Positions 27,179-35,917 of a stretch of DNA of 64,000 nt are shown one piece after another. Source of the DNA: Oceanobacillus neutriphilus (GTDB lineage: Bacteria > Bacillota > Bacilli > Bacillales > Amphibacillaceae); NCBI RefSeq assembly GCF_014645515.1, contig NZ_BMLW01000009.1:1-64000 (forward strand), written 5' to 3'. The position numbers and the translations under genes are program-made. Below the pieces are notes generated by a model. That model was not told the DNA's origin. It saw only the letters and a list, made by a program, of their open reading frames with translations, and ran no database searches. The number at the start of each line of letters is the position of its first letter. The stretch's first letter is position 1.

Positions 27179-28353
27179 AGGATTTCTCCCTCCATAATTT
27201 CTTTCGCTCCATCTGCAATGGAAGCTAGATAAAATGTAGCGTCATAGCCAATGATATTTTGATAGATTTGATTCACATTCTGCTTAAAATTATCAACAAA
27301 ATCCTGATGGATAATCGCAATAGCACAACCGCCAAAACCGGCTCCTGTCATACGGGCACCGATAACACCTTCCTGCTTCCAGGCAGCATGCACGATTGTA
27401 TCCAATTCAAGACCAGTCACTTCATAATCATTCTGCAGAGAACGATGTGATTCATTCATCAATGCTCCAAAAGCAGTCAAATCACCCTTATGCAGCTCCT
27501 CGAAGGCCTGCAGGGCACGTGCGTTTTCATAAACAGCATGTCTGGCACGTTTTTGAAGAATTTTATTCGTAATAGCGTGCTTGGCATCCTCAAACTGTTC
27601 TGGCGATAATTCGCCGAGACTCTGGATAGGGAGATTTTTTTGAAGCTCCGCTAATGCCTCTTTGCATTCAGCGAATCGTTCATTATATTTAGAACCTGCC
27701 AGGGTCCGCTGTTTATTCGTATTAATAATGATAATAATATGGTCTTGTAATGCGACAGGTGCGTACTGATAATTCAGTGTCTGGCAGTCTAACAGGATCG
27801 CATTATCTTTTTTTCCCATGCCAATAGCAAATTGATCCATGATTCCGCTATTGACACCAATGTATTTATTTTCGACTTTCTGGCCGATTTGAATCATTTC
27901 GATACGGTCAATCTCTAAATGGAAAAGACCTTCTAATAAAACACCAGTTGCTAATTCAATCGATGCCGAAGAGGAGAGGCCTGCACCATTAGGAATATTG
28001 CCATAGAATAAAATATCTGCACCAGAGTCCAGCACATATCCTTGATCAACTATATATTGAATCATTCCCTTCGGATAATTAGCCCAGGCATGCTTCTGCT
28101 GAAAAGAAAGCTCATCCAGTGTGCATTCAATGATACCATTTTCAGAGAAATTTAATGAATAAAATCGAAATTTATTATCTGTACGTTTTCTCCCGAGAGC
28201 ATACGTGCCAAGTGAGATAGAAGCAGGAAAAACATGTCCGCCATTGTAATCAGTGTGCTCGCCAATAAGATTGATACGTCCTGGAGCAAAGAATTTTCTT
28301 GGTACCTCTGATGTATTAAAAGTTTCTTGGAATCGTCTGGTTAAATTTGTCAT
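27175..28353 (-). CDS. galK: Galactokinase
   Basis: This 392-residue GHMP kinase phosphorylates galactose at C1. Visible motifs are FAPGRINLIGEHTDYNGGHV (galactose signature), the ATP loop GNIPNGAGLSSSASIE, and the C-terminal GARMTGAGFGGCAIA. I start at the ATG at 28353, which follows AATAAGGAGG; in-frame codons upstream lie before that site. It opens the galKET operon. No galactose transporter or GalR-type regulator is visible in the window. Confidence 0.95.
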   Translation of the reverse strand: MTNLTRRFQETFNTSEVPRKFFAPGRINLIGEHTDYNGGHVFPASISLGTYALGRKRTDNKFRFYSLNFSENGIIECTLDELSFQQKHAWANYPKGMIQYIVDQGYVLDSGADILFYGNIPNGAGLSSSASIELATGVLLEGLFHLEIDRIEMIQIGQKVENKYIGVNSGIMDQFAIGMGKKDNAILLDCQTLNYQYAPVALQDHIIIIINTNKQRTLAGSKYNERFAECKEALAELQKNLPIQSLGELSPEQFEDAKHAITNKILQKRARHAVYENARALQAFEELHKGDLTAFGALMNESHRSLQNDYEVTGLELDTIVHAAWKQEGVIGARMTGAGFGGCAIAIIHQDFVDNFKQNVNQIYQNIIGYDATFYLASIADGAKEIMEGEIL

Positions 28354-28777
28354 CGGGACCTCCTTATTGTTAAAAGTAAACAGTTTATATCCATACGTAT
28401 TTTTGATGTTGTGCAATTATCATGCTTTTGCTGTAAACATTCGCATTTTACTAATTTGAACATAATGGATATAAATAGCTACAAAATTCTAAAAATAAAT
28501 TATGTTATTTTATTAATTTAATTAATTAAGTTTTATTTTACAATTGATTGATTAAATCTGCAAGCAGGATAATGAAGAACATGTTCATTTTGGAATAGAA
28601 AGGTGTAGATGCTTATTCTCAGGTGCGAAAGTTGACTAACTCAATAAAGGAAATAAGAAATATGACCAATCAAATAATAACAGAAAGTCAGACTAGACAG
28701 CCTATATTCCGCACATTAAGATGAAGGATAGAGATACTTTTCTGTTAAGTCTTTATAATTAGAAGGGATGAAGCAAA
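28354..28777. other. Divergent galK / epimerase promoter region
   Basis: About 420 bases of very AT-rich sequence with no gene. It must carry the galKET promoter. A weak cre-like stretch lies near 28435 but has several mismatches. No LacI/GalR palindrome or riboswitch stood out. Confidence 0.4.
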
Positions 28778-29659
28778 GTGAAGCAAATAATTGAAAATGA
28801 TTGGTTAAAAGTTGAAATAGACAGTCATGGCGCGGAAATAAGGGCTGTAGAGCATAAAAAGAATAAAATAAATTATATGTGGACAGGAGACAGCGCATAT
28901 TGGGGGCGCGTGTCACCAGTACTATTTCCGATCGTCGGCCGTTTGAAGGAGGATAAATATCAGCTTGAAGGAAATACCTACGAGATGTCGCAGCACGGCT
29001 TTTTAAGAGATGTTGATTTTGAGCTGAGCACACATTCTGGGGGGAATGCTTCTTTTGAAATAACTTCTAATGGACGTTTTAAGGATATCTATCCATATGA
29101 ATTTAAAGCGGTCATTACCTATGCACTGAATCAGAATTCCCTCTCCGTTGATTGGAAAATTGAAAACCAAAATAACGGAGAAATGTATTTTTCAATTGGC
29201 GCACATCCTGCTTTTCGAATTCCGCTTATAGAAAGTGAAGGGGTAGAGGATTACCAGTTGAAATTTACACCAGCTCCACATAAAGAAGTCATGGAATATG
29301 AATTGGGAAATGCACTGATTCATGAGAAAGGAGTCCGTACTAATTTGCCGGATATCCAGGTGCAGCCGGGGCTGTTTACAAAGGATGCGATAATATACAG
29401 TCATATAGACCGGATTGAACTTGTTTCTGCAAAATCAAATCATGGTATAGAGGTAGGGTTTACTGACTTTCCTTTTGTAGGAATCTGGTCTAAATATAAT
29501 GAGGAAAACAATAGTATGGCACCATTTGTTTGTATTGAGCCTTGGTGCGGTGTTGCAGATACACATGATACAACAGGAAATTTAAAAGAAAAGTTTGGCA
29601 TTAATCAATTAGAAGCAGGCGGTATTTTCCAAAAGGTATATACGATGACGTTTAAATGA
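28778..29659 (+). CDS. Aldose 1-epimerase-family protein (LacX-like)
   Basis: This 293-residue protein of the GalM/LacX beta-sandwich fold has VSPVLFPIVGRL, MSQHGFLRDVDF with the likely catalytic or sugar-binding His, and SIGAHPAFRIPL with a second His. The C-terminal FVCIEPWCGVAD holds the expected acidic residue. It probably mutarotates galactose or a hexose phosphate, feeding galactokinase. It begins at GTG and is divergent from galK, which supports a role in galactose use. Confidence 0.8.
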   Translation: MKQIIENDWLKVEIDSHGAEIRAVEHKKNKINYMWTGDSAYWGRVSPVLFPIVGRLKEDKYQLEGNTYEMSQHGFLRDVDFELSTHSGGNASFEITSNGRFKDIYPYEFKAVITYALNQNSLSVDWKIENQNNGEMYFSIGAHPAFRIPLIESEGVEDYQLKFTPAPHKEVMEYELGNALIHEKGVRTNLPDIQVQPGLFTKDAIIYSHIDRIELVSAKSNHGIEVGFTDFPFVGIWSKYNEENNSMAPFVCIEPWCGVADTHDTTGNLKEKFGINQLEAGGIFQKVYTMTFK

Positions 29660-29756
29660 TTATAAAAGTGCTCTTCTGCTAATTACTGCAATTCCAACTT
29701 AAAAGTGTTATACTATTTAGAAATAATATGGCATAATTAAAAGGGAGATTTGGAAA

Positions 29757-31688
29757 TTGAATACAAAATACCTTGATTTATTAGCGGAGAAATATGATAG
29801 CGAAGAGAAGGTAGTTACAGAGATTATCAATTTAGAGTCAATTTTAGATTTGCCAAAAGGAACGGAGCATTTTGTAAGTGATTTACATGGGGAATATCAG
29901 GCTTTTCAGCATGTGCTCCGGAACGGTTCGGGTAAAGTCAGAGAGAAGATAAATGATATTTTTAAGGATACATTACCGGAGGAAGATATTAATGATTTTG
30001 CTGCGCTTGTCTATTATCCGGAAGATAAGCTGAAGCTCATTAAGCATCAATTTAATTCCAAGCAGGAGCTGGATGAGTGGTATGCAGAGAAAATTCATCA
30101 TATGATTCATTTAATTTCCTATGCTTCCTCTAAATATACACGTTCAAAGCTGCGTAAGGCCCTGCCGGAGCAATTTGTCTATATTATTGAAGAGCTTTTG
30201 TATAAGACGGACGAATATACGAATAAGAAGCCGTATTATGAGAAAATTGTTCAAAAAATTATCTCGCTTGGACAGGCAGAGAAGCTGATTATTGGTTTAT
30301 CCTATACAACACAGCGTCTTGTTGTGGATCATCTGCATGTTGTTGGAGATATTTACGATCGTGGACCAGAGCCGGATAAAATTATGGAAACACTAATCAA
30401 CTATCATTCTATAGATATTCAATGGGGCAACCATGATGTGCTGTGGATAGGTGCATTTGCAGGCTCCAAGGTTTGCCTTGCCAATATTATTCGAATCTGT
30501 GCCCGTTATGATAATTTAGATATCATAGAGGATGCTTATGGAATTAATCTACGTCCATTACTTAACTTGGCGGAAAAGTATTATGGAGATAATCCAGCTT
30601 TCCGTCCTAAAAAACATTCCGATCAGAATATTACGGATCAGGAAAAATTACAGATTACGAAGATTCACCAGGCAATTGCTATGATTCAATTTAAGCTGGA
30701 AAGTCCAATTATTAAACGTCGTTCTTTCTTTAATATGGAAGAAAGACTGGTATTAGAGAAAACAGATTATGATAAACAGGAAATCACGGTGTATGGGAAA
30801 ACGTATCCGCTGGAAAACACATGTTTTTCTACTGTTGACCCGTCTGATCCAGCCAAGCTGTTACCGGAGGAAGAGGAAGTCATTGATAAGCTTTTGCTCT
30901 CAGTACAGCAATCAGAGAAGCTGAAAAGACATATGAACTTCTTAATGAAAAAAGGAAGTCTGTATCTGAAATATAATGGAAATCTGTTAATTCATGGCTG
31001 TATTCCTGTCGATGAAAATGGGGATATGGAGCAGATGGAAATTGAGGGACAAGCATACAAAGGAAGAGAATTGCTGGATAAATTTGAGTCCTATTTGCGT
31101 TATGCTTTTGCACATAAAGAATTGACAGATGATTTAGCAACGGATATGGTGTGGTATTTATGGACGGGAGAATATTCTTCGCTTTTTGGAAAACGGGCTA
31201 TGACCACTTTTGAGCGTTACTTTATTTCGGACAAGGTATCTCATAAAGAAGAAAAAAATCCATACTATTATTTGCGTGAAAATGAAGAAATGTGCCGGAA
31301 GATGCTGGAAGAATTTGAACTGGACCCAAGTCAGGGGCATATTATTAACGGACATACGCCAGTAAAAGAAATAGACGGTGAGAATCCAATCAAAGCCAAC
31401 GGGAAAATGATTGTTATCGACGGCGGGTTCTCAAAAGCCTATCAATCTACAACAGGTATCGCCGGCTATACTTTACTATATAATTCGTTTGGCATGCAGC
31501 TCGTTGCTCATCAGCATTTTAATTCCAAAGAAGATGTTGTATTAAATGGTGCAGATGTTTTATCTGTCCGGCGGGTGGTAGACAAAGAGCTGGAACGGAA
31601 AAAGGTCAGGGAAACCAATGTTGGAGCTAAGCTGCAGGAAGAAATTGAAATGCTGAATCAGCTGATGGAATATCGTTATATTAATTGA
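29757..31688 (+). CDS. fbp: Fructose-1,6-bisphosphatase class III
   Basis: This 643-residue protein is the Firmicute class III FBPase, with a calcineurin-type phosphoesterase core: [37 protein letters not shown] and INGHTPVKE. It converts fructose-1,6-bisphosphate to fructose-6-phosphate in gluconeogenesis. It starts at TTG, with GGGAGA upstream, and ends in a strong terminator. Length fits the family (about 640-670). Confidence 0.95.
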   Translation: MNTKYLDLLAEKYDSEEKVVTEIINLESILDLPKGTEHFVSDLHGEYQAFQHVLRNGSGKVREKINDIFKDTLPEEDINDFAALVYYPEDKLKLIKHQFNSKQELDEWYAEKIHHMIHLISYASSKYTRSKLRKALPEQFVYIIEELLYKTDEYTNKKPYYEKIVQKIISLGQAEKLIIGLSYTTQRLVVDHLHVVGDIYDRGPEPDKIMETLINYHSIDIQWGNHDVLWIGAFAGSKVCLANIIRICARYDNLDIIEDAYGINLRPLLNLAEKYYGDNPAFRPKKHSDQNITDQEKLQITKIHQAIAMIQFKLESPIIKRRSFFNMEERLVLEKTDYDKQEITVYGKTYPLENTCFSTVDPSDPAKLLPEEEEVIDKLLLSVQQSEKLKRHMNFLMKKGSLYLKYNGNLLIHGCIPVDENGDMEQMEIEGQAYKGRELLDKFESYLRYAFAHKELTDDLATDMVWYLWTGEYSSLFGKRAMTTFERYFISDKVSHKEEKNPYYYLRENEEMCRKMLEEFELDPSQGHIINGHTPVKEIDGENPIKANGKMIVIDGGFSKAYQSTTGIAGYTLLYNSFGMQLVAHQHFNSKEDVVLNGADVLSVRRVVDKELERKKVRETNVGAKLQEEIEMLNQLMEYRYIN

Positions 31689-31700
31689 ATAGGGTTAAGG

Positions 31701-31742
31701 TCAGGCAGTCTAAATGAATTCATTTAGACTGCCTGATTTTTG
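31701..31742 (+). terminator. Rho-independent terminator of fbp
   Basis: TCAGGCAGTCTAAATGAA pairs perfectly with its complement and is followed by TTTTT. Confidence 0.92.
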
Positions 31743-31770
31743 TGTGAAGAGAACCAGGATAACATTTACT

Positions 31771-31798
31771 TTGAAAAAGTATGAAACTGATATATAAT
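31771..31798 (+). promoter_or_regulatory. SigA-type promoter for the riboswitch RNA
   Basis: TTGAAA at 31771-31776 and TATAAT at 31793-31798 with a 16-base spacer lie just before the cobalamin riboswitch. Confidence 0.65.
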
Positions 31799-31817
31799 AA
31801 ATCTAACAAACTTATAT

Positions 31818-31995
31818 GGAATTTATTTTGGTTCATTTACAATGCTGTGAATGATTAAAAAGGAATCAGGTGAAAATCCTGGACGGTCCGGCCACTGTAA
31901 ATGGTAGGTTCACTCTACGTTGCCACTGGATGTTTCCGGGAAGGCGGAGTGGATGACAGCCATGAGTCAGGAGACTTGCCAAAGTAATATGCACA
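31818..31995 (+). promoter_or_regulatory. Adenosylcobalamin riboswitch
   Basis: The core is clear: GGAATCAGGTGAAAATCCTG, GGTCCGGCCACTGTA, CGGGAAGGCG, GATGACAGCCATGAGTC and the B12 box GAGTCAGGAGACTTGCC (31964-31980). These match the conserved junction and the kissing-loop-bearing class of cobalamin riboswitches. Rather than a B12 transport gene, it precedes a terminator and an ANTAR-hairpin array, so it controls the EutV-titrating RNA. Confidence 0.92.
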
Positions 31996-32062
31996 GCTGC
32001 CTTCTGGGAAAAGGAGATGCATACTGGTAATTCAATGAATACAAATTGAATTCTATTTGCTG

Positions 32063-32092
32063 CTCTCAACTTAAGACAGGTGAGGGTTTTTT
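32063..32092 (+). terminator. Riboswitch-controlled terminator of the short EutX-like RNA
   Basis: CTCTCA (32063-32068) pairs with TGAGGG (32081-32086) and is followed by TTTTTT. It lies between the B12 aptamer and the ANTAR hairpins, where ligand-dependent termination is expected. Confidence 0.65.
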
Positions 32093-32225
32093 AATGTGTA
32101 TAGAGCGATAAATGACTGATGGTCATTGCTTACTTTGGTTTGTGCGAAACCAAAAGTTTGTTGAGCATTCGGGTTTGCAATACGGCAGACTCCAATAAGC
32201 CTTACATGGATCGTAAGGATGCAGT

Positions 32226-32241
32226 GTTACAAAGAAGTAAC
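32226..32241 (+). promoter_or_regulatory. ANTAR-target hairpin 1 in the EutX-like RNA
   Basis: GTTAC-AAAGAA-GTAAC: a perfect 5-bp stem with a hexaloop having A1 and G4, the EutV/ANTAR recognition pattern. Confidence 0.8.
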
Positions 32242-32252
32242 CGGCTCGGAAA

Positions 32253-32275
32253 GGTAATTACAAAGAAGTAATACC
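32253..32275 (+). promoter_or_regulatory. ANTAR-target hairpin 2 in the EutX-like RNA
   Basis: ATTAC-AAAGAA-GTAAT with an outer GGT/ACC extension. The hexaloop is identical to that of hairpin 1, and the two are 11 bases apart, a usual dual-hairpin spacing. Confidence 0.8.
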
Positions 32276-32288
32276 TTCAATGATGGAA

Positions 32289-32314
32289 GATTCACTCCAA
32301 AGAAGTGGTGAATC
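32289..32314 (+). promoter_or_regulatory. ANTAR-target hairpin 3 / probable terminator stem of the EutX-like RNA
   Basis: GATTCAC...GTGAATC encloses C-AAAGAA-G, with one C-U mismatch near the loop. The loop is identical to the other two. The outer stem, extended by GG/CC, may double as the RNA's terminator. Confidence 0.6.
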
Positions 32315-32334
32315 CTCCTGTTTGTAAATTTAAA

Positions 32335-32364
32335 TTGACAAGGTTCACAGATTAATAGTACACT
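32335..32364 (+). promoter_or_regulatory. Promoter of eutG
   Basis: TTGACA (32335-32340), 18-base spacer, TACACT (32359-32364). It would start a separate transcript just before the eutG attenuator. Confidence 0.6.
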
Positions 32365-32371
32365 ACAGTTA

Positions 32372-32446
32372 ACACAAAGACGTGTAGTTTAAAAGCAGAG
32401 GAGCTTTGCAGAATAATCAATTCTGTAGAGTTTTTCTGCTTTTTTT
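32372..32446 (+). promoter_or_regulatory. EutV-responsive dual-hairpin attenuator upstream of eutG
   Basis: P1 is ACAC-AAAGAC-GTGT (32372-32385) and P2 is AAAGC-AGAGGA-GCTTT (32392-32407). Both have A1/G4 hexaloops. P2 overlaps the 5' arm of a terminator, AAAGCAG ... CTGCTTTTTTT (32392-32446), so EutV binding to P1-P2 should prevent termination. This is the mechanism known for Enterococcus eut genes. Confidence 0.85.
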
Positions 32447-32472
32447 ATGCCAAAAAATGAGGGGGAGTTTTC

Positions 32473-33603
32473 TTGAAAAAGGTAGCTTTTCAAACAGATA
32501 TTTACTATGGCAAGAACGCTTTGGATTATTTGAAAACGATTAGAGATAAACGGATTTTCATTGTTTTAGATCCCTTTCTAAAAAAAACAGAGATTTTGGA
32601 GAAAATAGAAGGGCATCTTTTAAAAGGAGGTAATATATGGAAGTTATTTACGGATGTTGTGCCTGATCCGCCGATAGAGAATGTTACTGCGGGTGTAGAG
32701 GCAATGAAGGATTTTGAGCCTGATTTTGTCATTGCCATTGGCGGAGGATCGGCAATGGATGCGGCAAAAGCGATGAAGGATATTGCCAGGAAGGTATACT
32801 CTATTAACGAGCTATCGCTTCTTGCTATTCCAACAACAAGCGGGACTGGCTCGGAAGTAACCTCCTATTCTGTTATAACGGATCAAAATAAAGGAGTAAA
32901 ATATCCATTAACTGCTGATTCGCTTATTCCCGAAACAACTATTTTAGATGTAGAGCTTGTGAAAACTGTTCCGAAACCGATTGTAGCTGATACAGGAATG
33001 GACGCATTAACACACGCTGTTGAAGCATATGTTGCTAAAAATGCCAATGATTTTTCGGATGCAATGGCGGAAAAGGCAATTCGCCTTCTTTTCGAGTATC
33101 TGCCAAAGTCCTATCAAAATGAACAGGATGAAGAAGCAAAGGAAAAAGTTCATCATGCTTCAACATTGGCAGGATTTGCATTTAACACAGCTGGCTTAGG
33201 GATTAATCACAGTATTGCCCATGCCTGCGGGGCAAGGATTCATGTTCCACATGGCCGTCTGAACGCCATTTTACTCCCGCACGTCATCGCGTTTAATGCA
33301 GGTATCCATCAAAATCATTATCAGCATATCACTCCGGCAGCAGAAAGATATGCAATGCTTGCCAGATTATTGAATCTTCCTGCATCGAGTCATGCCAGCG
33401 GAGTAAGAAGCCTGATTAAAGAAATAGAGAAGCTCCGGAAGAAGTTAGACATCCCTGCCAATTTAAAAGAATACCAATTGGAAAACAGTGATGAGATAGA
33501 AAGGGAAATTGCAGAGGCTTCATTAAACGACAACTGCACAAATATGAATCCTGTTGAACCGGCCTCTCAGGATATCATAGCCATTTTAAAAAAGATAAGA
33601 TAA
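32473..33603 (+). CDS. eutG: Iron-containing alcohol dehydrogenase (ethanol-forming)
   Basis: This 376-residue group III dehydrogenase reduces acetaldehyde to ethanol, recycling NAD+ in or near the microcompartment. It has the nucleotide motif IAIGGGSAMDAAKA, TTSGTGSEVTSYSVIT, and the metal site with Asp/His residues in DTGMDALTHAVEAY, NHSIAHACGA and VPHGRLNA. It starts at TTG after GGGGGAG. No N-terminal targeting extension is obvious. Its own promoter and ANTAR attenuator put it under EutV control. Confidence 0.9.
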   Translation: MKKVAFQTDIYYGKNALDYLKTIRDKRIFIVLDPFLKKTEILEKIEGHLLKGGNIWKLFTDVVPDPPIENVTAGVEAMKDFEPDFVIAIGGGSAMDAAKAMKDIARKVYSINELSLLAIPTTSGTGSEVTSYSVITDQNKGVKYPLTADSLIPETTILDVELVKTVPKPIVADTGMDALTHAVEAYVAKNANDFSDAMAEKAIRLLFEYLPKSYQNEQDEEAKEKVHHASTLAGFAFNTAGLGINHSIAHACGARIHVPHGRLNAILLPHVIAFNAGIHQNHYQHITPAAERYAMLARLLNLPASSHASGVRSLIKEIEKLRKKLDIPANLKEYQLENSDEIEREIAEASLNDNCTNMNPVEPASQDIIAILKKIR

Positions 33604-33634
33604 TTATGCGGATTTTTTCCAGTGTAAAAGAGGC

Positions 33635-33663
33635 TTGCAAGAAAGTGCTTTCAAATATATAAT
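33635..33663 (+). promoter_or_regulatory. Promoter of eutVW
   Basis: TTGCAA (33635-33640), a 17-base spacer and TATAAT (33658-33663) lie directly before the eutV attenuator. Confidence 0.65.
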
Positions 33664-33673
33664 GGTTTTAGAA

Positions 33674-33771
33674 GCACAATGGCGTGCGTAAGTAATCAAA
33701 TGAATGCAGTTAGTTGATGATAAAAGCAAAGGGGCTTTGGAAAAGAACGTATCTTTTTCATGCCCTTTTTT
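33674..33771 (+). promoter_or_regulatory. EutV-responsive dual-hairpin attenuator upstream of eutV
   Basis: P1 is GCAC-AATGGC-GTGC (33674-33687); P2 is AAAGC-AAAGGG-GCTTT (33723-33738). Both hexaloops have A1 and G4. P2 overlaps a terminator built from AAAGGGGC...GAAAAG and CTTTTTC..GCCCTTTTTTT (to about 33771). It implies that EutV relieves termination of its own operon. The P1-P2 spacing (35 bases) is longer than at eutG or eutA. Confidence 0.78.
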
Positions 33772-33845
33772 TGCATTTTTACGGATGGAGTATCATTAAA
33801 TCTTCAATAATTAACAATGAATTATATTTTTTAAGGAGTATGGAT

Positions 33846-34418
33846 ATGAATGAAAAAATTGTGATAGTCGACGATGAACCTATTACAAAGATGGATTTGC
33901 AGGAGCTTTTGGAGGAAGCCGGATACGATGTGGTAGGACAGGCTTCTGATGGGTTCGAAGCAATTGATGTTTGCCAGGAGCAACGTCCAGATCTTGTTAT
34001 CATGGATATAAAAATGCCTGTACTGGATGGGCTTAAGGCCAGTAAAAAGATCATGTATGACAAGATTGCCGGCGGTATATTGCTGCTTACTGCTTTTTAC
34101 GATGAAGCATTTGTAAAAAAAGCAAGAGAAATTGGAGCGTTAGGATATTTAGTAAAGCCGCTCGATGAAAAATCATTTATCCCGACAGTGGAAATGTGCT
34201 TATCCCGGGCAGAAAAGATCCAGTCCCTGGAAAAGCAGGTGCAGGAGGTATCTCAAAAACTGGAAGACCGGAAGATTATTGATATTGCTAAGGGCTTATT
34301 AATGAAAGAGAGGAATCTGGATGAGCAGGAGGCTTATAAGCTTCTTCGGAAAATGAGTATGGATGGAAGAAAGTCCATCAGTGAAGTTGCTCGGACGATA
34401 GCGATTGTTTATGAATAA
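33846..34418 (+). CDS. eutV: ANTAR-domain response regulator of ethanolamine utilisation
   Basis: This 190-residue antitermination regulator has an N-terminal receiver domain with the acidic pair VDDEP, phospho-acceptor Asp54 (VIMDIKMP), Thr in LLLTAFYD and Lys in YLVKPLD. A short coiled coil leads to a C-terminal ANTAR RNA-binding domain (about 135-188, KGLLMKERNLDEQEAYKLLRKMSMD). Phosphorylated EutV dimers bind paired hexaloop hairpins and block terminators. I start at the ATG at 33846, since the ATG at 33840 abuts the AAGGAG site. It overlaps eutW. Confidence 0.93.
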   Translation: MNEKIVIVDDEPITKMDLQELLEEAGYDVVGQASDGFEAIDVCQEQRPDLVIMDIKMPVLDGLKASKKIMYDKIAGGILLLTAFYDEAFVKKAREIGALGYLVKPLDEKSFIPTVEMCLSRAEKIQSLEKQVQEVSQKLEDRKIIDIAKGLLMKERNLDEQEAYKLLRKMSMDGRKSISEVARTIAIVYE

Positions 34419-35796
34419 GCAAAAAGATAAAATCAGGGAATTATGCAAGAAATATACGGAGATGACAGATGAAGAGATTGCAATTATTTATCAAAAAGCG
34501 TATGCTCTGGATGAATTAGCTGCTATTTTTGATTGTGATATTTTTATAGATGTTCCTCTGAAGAACAGTACTGCTTCCATTGTTATTTATCATGTTCTTC
34601 CTGTATCGAAGGAATCACTCTATGAGCAATCTCCTGTAGGCCAGCCGGCAATGAAGATGAATGAACCGGGGGTCTGGAAGGTTTCACGGGCTGGCGGAAA
34701 GCTGAAAGGATATAAAGCGTTCACACAGGAAAATGTGTTTATCCGCCAAAATATATATGCCATTGAATATCAGGACAAGATTCTTGGAACATATATTATG
34801 GAAACGCCTTTTCATGAAGTGCAGAAGGATGGAACAGAAGAACAAAATGATTATATGGTCATGACTGCCCGATTAAACAATTATATTGATGATGCTATCT
34901 ATTTTTTTGACTCATCCAGCAGGCTGATTTTTCAAAATGAGAAAGCAGACAGTATTTTAAAAGACAGTTTGCAGGAGGAAGTTTATTATAATCAGTTGTT
35001 TGGTAACCAAATTCCTTATAGTGATCTGGTCTTAAATGATAAAAAAGCATTTATGAAGGAAATTGAGCTTGATGATAAATTTTATATGATGAAGCGGATT
35101 ATTTTAGAAGATGATAAGCTGGAGTTTGCGATTATTCTAAGGGACATCACGCAATTAAAAAACAAAGAAGCTGAAATTATTTCCAAGACAGAGGCGATTC
35201 GAGAAACGCATCACCGTATAAAAAATAATTTGCAGACAATGGCCTCCCTTTTGCGGATGGAGAAAAGAAGAAGCGAGAATGAAGAAATTAAGCATATTTT
35301 ATCAGACAATATGAACCGGGTAATGTCTATTGCTGCTACGCATGATATTTTAGCAAGACAGCTTGGTGATAAAGTAGAATTAAGTGAAGTAATTAAATTT
35401 ATTGTGAATAATATGCATCGGAGCTATATGCTTTTAAACAACCTTGAATTAAGTCTTGATGCAGAGGAATCCATTATTGTCAGAAGTGAAATCGCCACCT
35501 CAGTTTCTCTTATTGTGAATGAGCTCGTACAAAACAGTTATAACCATGCTTTCATAGGAAAAAGCAACGGAAAGCTGAAGGTTTCATTGAAAAAATATGA
35601 TGAAACAGTATCTATCACCGTTGCAGATAATGGTATAGGTTTTTCAATCGATGAAATTAAAAAGAATAGCCTGGGGTTAGTTATCGTTCAAAATTATGTG
35701 AAAGACAAGCTGAAAGGAACGATTCAATTTAATCGCCAGAAAAAGGGTATGGAAGTTACCTTTCAATTTAAACAGACACTGTACAATGATGTATAA
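34411..35796 (+). CDS. eutW: Ethanolamine-sensing histidine kinase
   Basis: This 461-residue soluble kinase phosphorylates EutV in response to ethanolamine. The N-terminal half holds GAF/PAS-like sensor regions (PAS-like segment near residues 150-240). The HisKA_2 dimerisation box is ETHHRIKNNLQTMASLLR, with the acceptor His in HHRIKNN, followed by the HATPase N-box (IVNELVQNSYNHAF) and G-box (VADNGIGFS). No transmembrane segment is seen, so it senses intracellular ligand. Its ATG overlaps the eutV stop. The stop codon lies within P1 of the eutA attenuator. Confidence 0.92.
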   Translation: MNKQKDKIRELCKKYTEMTDEEIAIIYQKAYALDELAAIFDCDIFIDVPLKNSTASIVIYHVLPVSKESLYEQSPVGQPAMKMNEPGVWKVSRAGGKLKGYKAFTQENVFIRQNIYAIEYQDKILGTYIMETPFHEVQKDGTEEQNDYMVMTARLNNYIDDAIYFFDSSSRLIFQNEKADSILKDSLQEEVYYNQLFGNQIPYSDLVLNDKKAFMKEIELDDKFYMMKRIILEDDKLEFAIILRDITQLKNKEAEIISKTEAIRETHHRIKNNLQTMASLLRMEKRRSENEEIKHILSDNMNRVMSIAATHDILARQLGDKVELSEVIKFIVNNMHRSYMLLNNLELSLDAEESIIVRSEIATSVSLIVNELVQNSYNHAFIGKSNGKLKVSLKKYDETVSITVADNGIGFSIDEIKKNSLGLVIVQNYVKDKLKGTIQFNRQKKGMEVTFQFKQTLYNDV

Positions 35797-35879
35797 GTGA
35801 ATCCGAAAGCAAAGAAGCTTAAGGTATAAATGGGATTGCTATGTGCAATTTTTTATACTTTAAGCTTCTTTGCTTTTTT
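35780..35879 (+). promoter_or_regulatory. EutV-responsive dual-hairpin attenuator upstream of eutA
   Basis: P1 is TGTAC-AATGAT-GTATA (35780-35795, overlapping the eutW stop) and P2 is AAGC-AAAGAA-GCTT (35807-35820). Both loops have A1/G4. P2 is nested in the 5' arm of a very strong terminator whose 3' arm, TATACTTTAAGCTTCTTTGC, is followed by TTTTTT. It would hold back the whole structural operon until EutV is active. Confidence 0.88.
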
Positions 35880-35917
35880 AATAACCTTTAAAGCTGAACA
35901 GAAGGGAGGAGGAGAAA

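Larger units (their letters stand above)
31804..32325 (+). ncRNA. eutX: EutX/Rli55-like riboswitch-regulated RNA that can sequester EutV
   Basis: This non-coding region has three parts: an AdoCbl riboswitch (to about 31995), an intrinsic terminator (32063-32092) and a hairpin array (32200-32314) with three AAAGAA hexaloops whose first A and fourth G match the ANTAR recognition rule. In Enterococcus EutX and Listeria Rli55, AdoCbl causes early termination, while without it the long RNA titrates EutV. The same order here, 1.5 kb before eutV, supports the same job. The last hairpin has a GGAAGATTCAC/GTGAATCCTCC stem and may end the RNA. The ends are estimates. Binding is inferred from structure and context. 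Confidence 0.8.

Noticed and set aside
28420-28450. cre site before galK
   Set aside because: The best match has at least two mismatches at fixed positions, not enough to call.
32200-32218. CCTTAC-ATGGATC-GTAAGG hairpin as a fourth ANTAR site
   Set aside because: The loop has seven bases rather than six, so it does not follow the rule strictly. It is mentioned only as a possible accessory stem.
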